From: Bordetella parapertussis
GTDB lineage: Bacteria > Pseudomonadota > Gammaproteobacteria > Burkholderiales > SG8-41
Direction: 5' to 3'
Length of the DNA stretch: 8,980 bases
Assembly (NCBI GenBank): GCA_945863085.1
Contig: CAMBCD010000090.1
Span: forward strand, 1-8,980
The notes under the pieces are model-generated. The model did not search any database and was not told the origin of the DNA. It saw nothing but the letters and a program-made list of their open reading frames with translations. The position numbers and the translations under genes were made by a program. Below, piece by piece: positions 6,391 through 8,980 of this stretch (within the stretch, counting starts at the first letter, position 1; each line of letters starts with the position of its first letter).

Positions 6391-6514
6391 GGTGGTTCTC
6401 CTTTGTGCAAACTTGCTGCGTTCTCTGGTTGCCCCTGCAACTTTTTTTGTGACTCGTTGTTACTGGTCACGGAACAAAGTCTAGGCAGCAATCTTCAACA
6501 ACAATGTGAGCGTT

Positions 6515-6528
6515 TGTAAGGAGATGTA
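6515..6528 (-). promoter_or_regulatory. RstA-like box (CTTACA direct repeat) upstream of the His-rich gene
   Basis: The minus strand reads TACATCTCCTTACA, matching the published enterobacterial RstA box TACATNTNGTTACA at every defined position except one (C for G). It also forms a direct repeat CTTACA-N4-CTTACA (6515-6530) with one-helical-turn spacing, as expected for an OmpR-family response regulator dimer. It lies 125 nt upstream of the ATG of the secreted His-rich protein and 35 nt beyond the stop of the P-loop gene. The OmpR-family reading is firmer than the specific RstA reading. CpxR-type GTAA direct repeats look similar. Confidence 0.5.
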
Positions 6529-6562
6529 AGCCCTCCGGCGCGTGTTAATAATATGTTTAAAA

Positions 6563-8368
6563 TCAAATACTTATATAGTTTCCGCCCCATTGTCCCAGGG
6601 TATGGATGCGATCCTGTCCGATGATGTCCTGCAGTACGCGCGGTGTGGCCGGTGTTGTTGAAAACTGCAAAGCCTGAGGTGCTACGGCGGCGATACCGGC
6701 GCGGGTTTCGGCATCGGTCAGCGCGGCGGCGAGGATCTGCGGGTCGGTCCAGACCATTTTGCCGTGCTCGGTGCGCAGGTAAATGCGTCCGCTGTTGCGG
6801 TCGGCGAAATTCACTGCGGGCAGCCGGCTGACGCAGGCGGCGAGAAAGCGCGTGTTGTGTTCCGGCGCCATCGCAGCGCCGCCCGGATGCACTTCCTGTG
6901 CGTTTTTTGCATCGACATTGATATGGCGGTAACGATCAACGTCGAGCAGGCCCTTGACGTCGAGCACATTCATTTCGCCGTTCCAGCCGAAAGCCACGGT
7001 GCGCGGCCGTTCACCGAGCGCGACGCTGTTGTCGAGGAATTCGTAATGCACCTTCTTGTCACCGGCCAGCGCCCAGGTGAAAAACACTTCGGGCATGCCG
7101 GTGTAGGCCTCGATGTTGTGCGCCAGTAAATCATCCACGGCTTTGTAACGCCCCACCTCCAGGCCGCGATGCCAGGCGCGTTCGACGGTGGCGTCGGGCG
7201 GGGTGAGCATGAAGAACAGATAAACCAGATTGCCGAATCGGGTCAGCAGGTTGCTGCCGGCGACGTCGGACGCGGGCGCGAAGGTGTCAAAACGGAAACG
7301 GTCGATCAGCAGATGCGACATCGCACCGCGCGCCGCCTTGCTCGCCATGGTGCGGTCGAGTTTGTGGTCGACGATCTGCAGTTCGTGGCCGCTCAGCGCG
7401 CCGGCGTATTTGTAGGCCGGGCCCAGCGTGGCGTAATCGAGCAGGAATTTGCGGAAAATGTCCGGGCTGATCAGCGCGAAATCATCCCAACTGATGCCGA
7501 TACGCGCCGCCAGTGCGCGCTGCAGCGGGCGCAGCGTGCTTTTGCCGGCGGCGGAGGCGCCCTTGGTGTTCATCACCACCGGTTGCGGCTGTACCGGCAG
7601 CAGGCGGAAACCTTCGGCCTGCGCGCCCTGTTGTACATAAGGTTCGATCAGGCGGCCGATTTCCTCGCTGCCGTAATCGTTGGCGGCAAGATCGGTAGCC
7701 ACGGTGGCGATCAATCCGCGATCACCCCAGATCCGGCCGTGGCGCGCGTGCATCGCCGAGGCGACGCGGGCGAGGGCGAGGCAGGCCGCGCGCTGCAGCG
7801 GATCGCCGGTGGTCTGCGCCTGCGCGTCCCAGCGGCGGATCGCGCACAGGTCGCTGGCTTCGGCTTCTTCCACGGGCGCCGGCGCCGGGCTGCGGAACAG
7901 TGTTGACCAGAATCCGGCGCGTGGCCGTGGCGCTGCCGGCGCATCATCCTGCAGGCCGTAGTCGAGCATCGTGGTGACGGCAGTGAACAACTGCGCGCGC
8001 AGCGCTTCATGCGCGGCGCGGATTTCGGCCATATGCGGTGCGACATGGCGGGTCAGGATGATTTCGGTGATGCGCCGGAAGTTGATGCCGAGGTCTTCGG
8101 TTTTCCGGCCGTCGTCAACGCTGAAGTCCGCCGTGACCCGCGCCAGCAGTTCATGCACCACCAGCCGTTCCGGGCGGAACACCACCAGGTCTTCCGCGGC
8201 GAGTCCTGTCAGGTCGGCGAGTTCGCGCGCCTGGCGCAGCGTGGTCAGCACGTTTTCCGGGCGATACAGCGTGGCCAGCGGCAGCAGGTCCTTGGGGATC
8301 TGCGATTGCAGTCCGGGATTCCACGGTCCTTCGGGGGCGCTTACGGCCGGGTGCTTGGGTTCCGACAT
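6563..8368 (-). CDS. Uncharacterised P-loop NTPase with zeta-toxin-like kinase core
   Basis: This 601-residue protein has a Walker A motif GASAAGKST (270-278) preceded by a beta strand (PVVMNTK). Downstream, LISPDIFRKFLLDY (299-312) resembles the D-x-x-R substrate region of zeta-toxin/kinase folds. SHLLIDRFRFDTF (351-363) and VYLFFMLTPP (382-391) look like core strands. An N-terminal region of ~265 residues is mostly helical, with a Pro/Ala linker around 141-170. The C-terminal ~200 residues are of unknown fold. The likely activity is ATP/GTP-dependent phosphorylation of an unknown substrate. Zeta-type toxins are usually paired with a small antitoxin, and none is visible here. The length is about twice that of a plain zeta toxin. 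The ATG at 8366-8368 lies 7 nt past the stop of the metallopeptidase-like gene and has no Shine-Dalgarno site, so translational coupling is likely. I cannot name the gene. Confidence 0.75.
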   Translation of the reverse strand: MSEPKHPAVSAPEGPWNPGLQSQIPKDLLPLATLYRPENVLTTLRQARELADLTGLAAEDLVVFRPERLVVHELLARVTADFSVDDGRKTEDLGINFRRITEIILTRHVAPHMAEIRAAHEALRAQLFTAVTTMLDYGLQDDAPAAPRPRAGFWSTLFRSPAPAPVEEAEASDLCAIRRWDAQAQTTGDPLQRAACLALARVASAMHARHGRIWGDRGLIATVATDLAANDYGSEEIGRLIEPYVQQGAQAEGFRLLPVQPQPVVMNTKGASAAGKSTLRPLQRALAARIGISWDDFALISPDIFRKFLLDYATLGPAYKYAGALSGHELQIVDHKLDRTMASKAARGAMSHLLIDRFRFDTFAPASDVAGSNLLTRFGNLVYLFFMLTPPDATVERAWHRGLEVGRYKAVDDLLAHNIEAYTGMPEVFFTWALAGDKKVHYEFLDNSVALGERPRTVAFGWNGEMNVLDVKGLLDVDRYRHINVDAKNAQEVHPGGAAMAPEHNTRFLAACVSRLPAVNFADRNSGRIYLRTEHGKMVWTDPQILAAALTDAETRAGIAAVAPQALQFSTTPATPRVLQDIIGQDRIHTLGQWGGNYISI

Positions 8369-8375
8369 GGTGGAT

Positions 8376-8980
8376 TCAGTTTACGCCCGGCCGCAGCAGG
8401 CCGTTGCGCGTGCCGGTACTGCGCATTTGCGCGCACTGCGCCGCGTTCAGCTGCGTATTTTGTGGCGAGGTTTCCTCGGCCATCAGATTGCCCGGGCTGT
8501 TGTCATGCCCGCCGCTGTCCATCAGCACATGCGCCAGTTCGTGGGCGATGACCTGTCCCAGGTCGCGCGCGCCGCGGGCGATCCACACCGTGTCCCTGAG
8601 TTCGGGTCGGCTGCGGCTGTTGCTGCGGCCGATGGCCTCGGCGTCGAAGGCCGGCAGCTGGCGGGTGCCGGCGGTGAAATACAGCGTCGGTTTTGGCAAG
8701 GCCAGCGCGCGGGCCAGTTCGCGCGAGCGTGGCGTATCGAAATGGCGGTGGGTCTCCGGCACGGTGATCTGCAGCAGTTCTGCGCCGGTGATGCGGATTT
8801 CGCATTGCGCGAGGATTTTTGCCGCGCTGCGCAATGCCGCAATCACTTCCCTGTCGTTCCAGCGGTCGATATTGGCGACGCTCAAGTGCAATGCCAGTTC
8901 AGATGCGGCACTCGTTTGCGATGCCAAGTCACTGATTGTGTTGCGACTCTCGATGGTGAACGGTACTGCAGCAGCGGCAT
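8376..8980 (-). CDS. Zincin metallopeptidase-like protein, 5' end probably outside window
   Basis: The C-terminal half holds VIAHELAHVLMDSGGHDNSP: an HExxH zinc-binding helix with a further His 8 residues on. It is followed by NLMAEE, which resembles the Met-turn of metzincin-like proteases. If translation began at the TTG at 8925-8927, the HExxH would be residues 129-133, the third His 141 and the Met-turn Met 149. That TTG has no Shine-Dalgarno site, and the frame remains open to the window edge (AVPFTIESRNTISDL immediately upstream). The true start is therefore probably beyond 8980. No signal peptide or membrane helix is seen in the visible part, suggesting a cytoplasmic or conditionally exported product. 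Cys165 lies in a conserved-looking tail (NAAQCAQMRSTG). The gene is followed after 7 nt by the P-loop gene and is surely in the same transcript. The family is not recognised beyond the zincin signature. Confidence 0.75.
   Translation of the reverse strand, partial: AAAAVPFTIESRNTISDLASQTSAASELALHLSVANIDRWNDREVIAALRSAAKILAQCEIRITGAELLQITVPETHRHFDTPRSRELARALALPKPTLYFTAGTRQLPAFDAEAIGRSNSRSRPELRDTVWIARGARDLGQVIAHELAHVLMDSGGHDNSPGNLMAEETSPQNTQLNAAQCAQMRSTGTRNGLLRPGVN

Noticed and set aside
7169..7906. Plus-strand open frame of 245 codons, antisense to the P-loop gene
   Set aside because: It is rich in Gly, Arg, Ala and Gln with no recognisable domain, as expected for a shadow frame in GC-rich DNA. 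The minus frame contains the Walker A motif.
6563..8368. Classical epsilon-zeta type toxin-antitoxin system
   Set aside because: The P-loop protein is about twice the length of a zeta toxin, and the neighbouring gene encodes a zincin-like protein, not a small helical antitoxin. Only the kinase-like core is suggestive.
8009..8551. Plus-strand open frame of 180 codons over the junction of the two right-hand genes
   Set aside because: It spans antisense across two coherent minus-strand genes, has no ribosome-binding site and no protein-like features.

Overview
The window looks like a piece of a GC-rich proteobacterial chromosome, probably gammaproteobacterial. The hints are the winged-helix/TPR membrane regulator, DUF3455 and DUF993 proteins, and a site resembling an enterobacterial RstA box. 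This placement is an inference: no rRNA, tRNA or other marker gene is present. The right half (about 5,000 to the end) reads as more GC-rich than the left. No CRISPR array, transposase or tRNA was seen.

Left part (1-1516): a class I SAM-dependent methyltransferase lies on the minus strand. Behind it is a non-coding stretch of about 300 bases with a small hairpin and a phased 10-bp repeat. Next comes a truncated minus-strand remnant of a DUF993 gene, matching only the last ~68 residues of the intact DUF993 gene further right.

Middle cassette (1517-4611): a membrane-anchored winged-helix/TPR transcriptional regulator (minus) is divergent from two plus-strand genes, a secreted cupin protein and a DUF3455 putative lipoprotein. 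The cupin and DUF3455 genes probably form an operon of envelope proteins. The shared 196-bp upstream region carries two palindromes, so local control by the regulator is plausible but unproven. The two DUF993 C-terminal sequences (1212-1409 and 4791-4988, about 86% identical by hand alignment) lie in direct orientation on either side of this cassette. This suggests an insertion or rearrangement at a DUF993 locus.

Right part (4785-8980): all genes are on the minus strand. Reading in the direction of transcription from the right edge, there is a zincin-type metallopeptidase-like gene that runs off the window and, 7 nt later, a 601-residue P-loop (zeta-toxin-like) protein without a clear Shine-Dalgarno site, probably translationally coupled. 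These are followed by a small secreted His/Tyr/Pro-rich protein with an RstA-like box upstream and a strong intrinsic terminator behind it. Last is the intact DUF993 TIM-barrel enzyme, which has its own TATAAT box just past that terminator.

The best candidates for something undescribed are the zincin/P-loop gene pair, the direct-repeat-flanked regulator-cupin-DUF3455 cassette, and the RstA-like control of the His-rich secreted protein.
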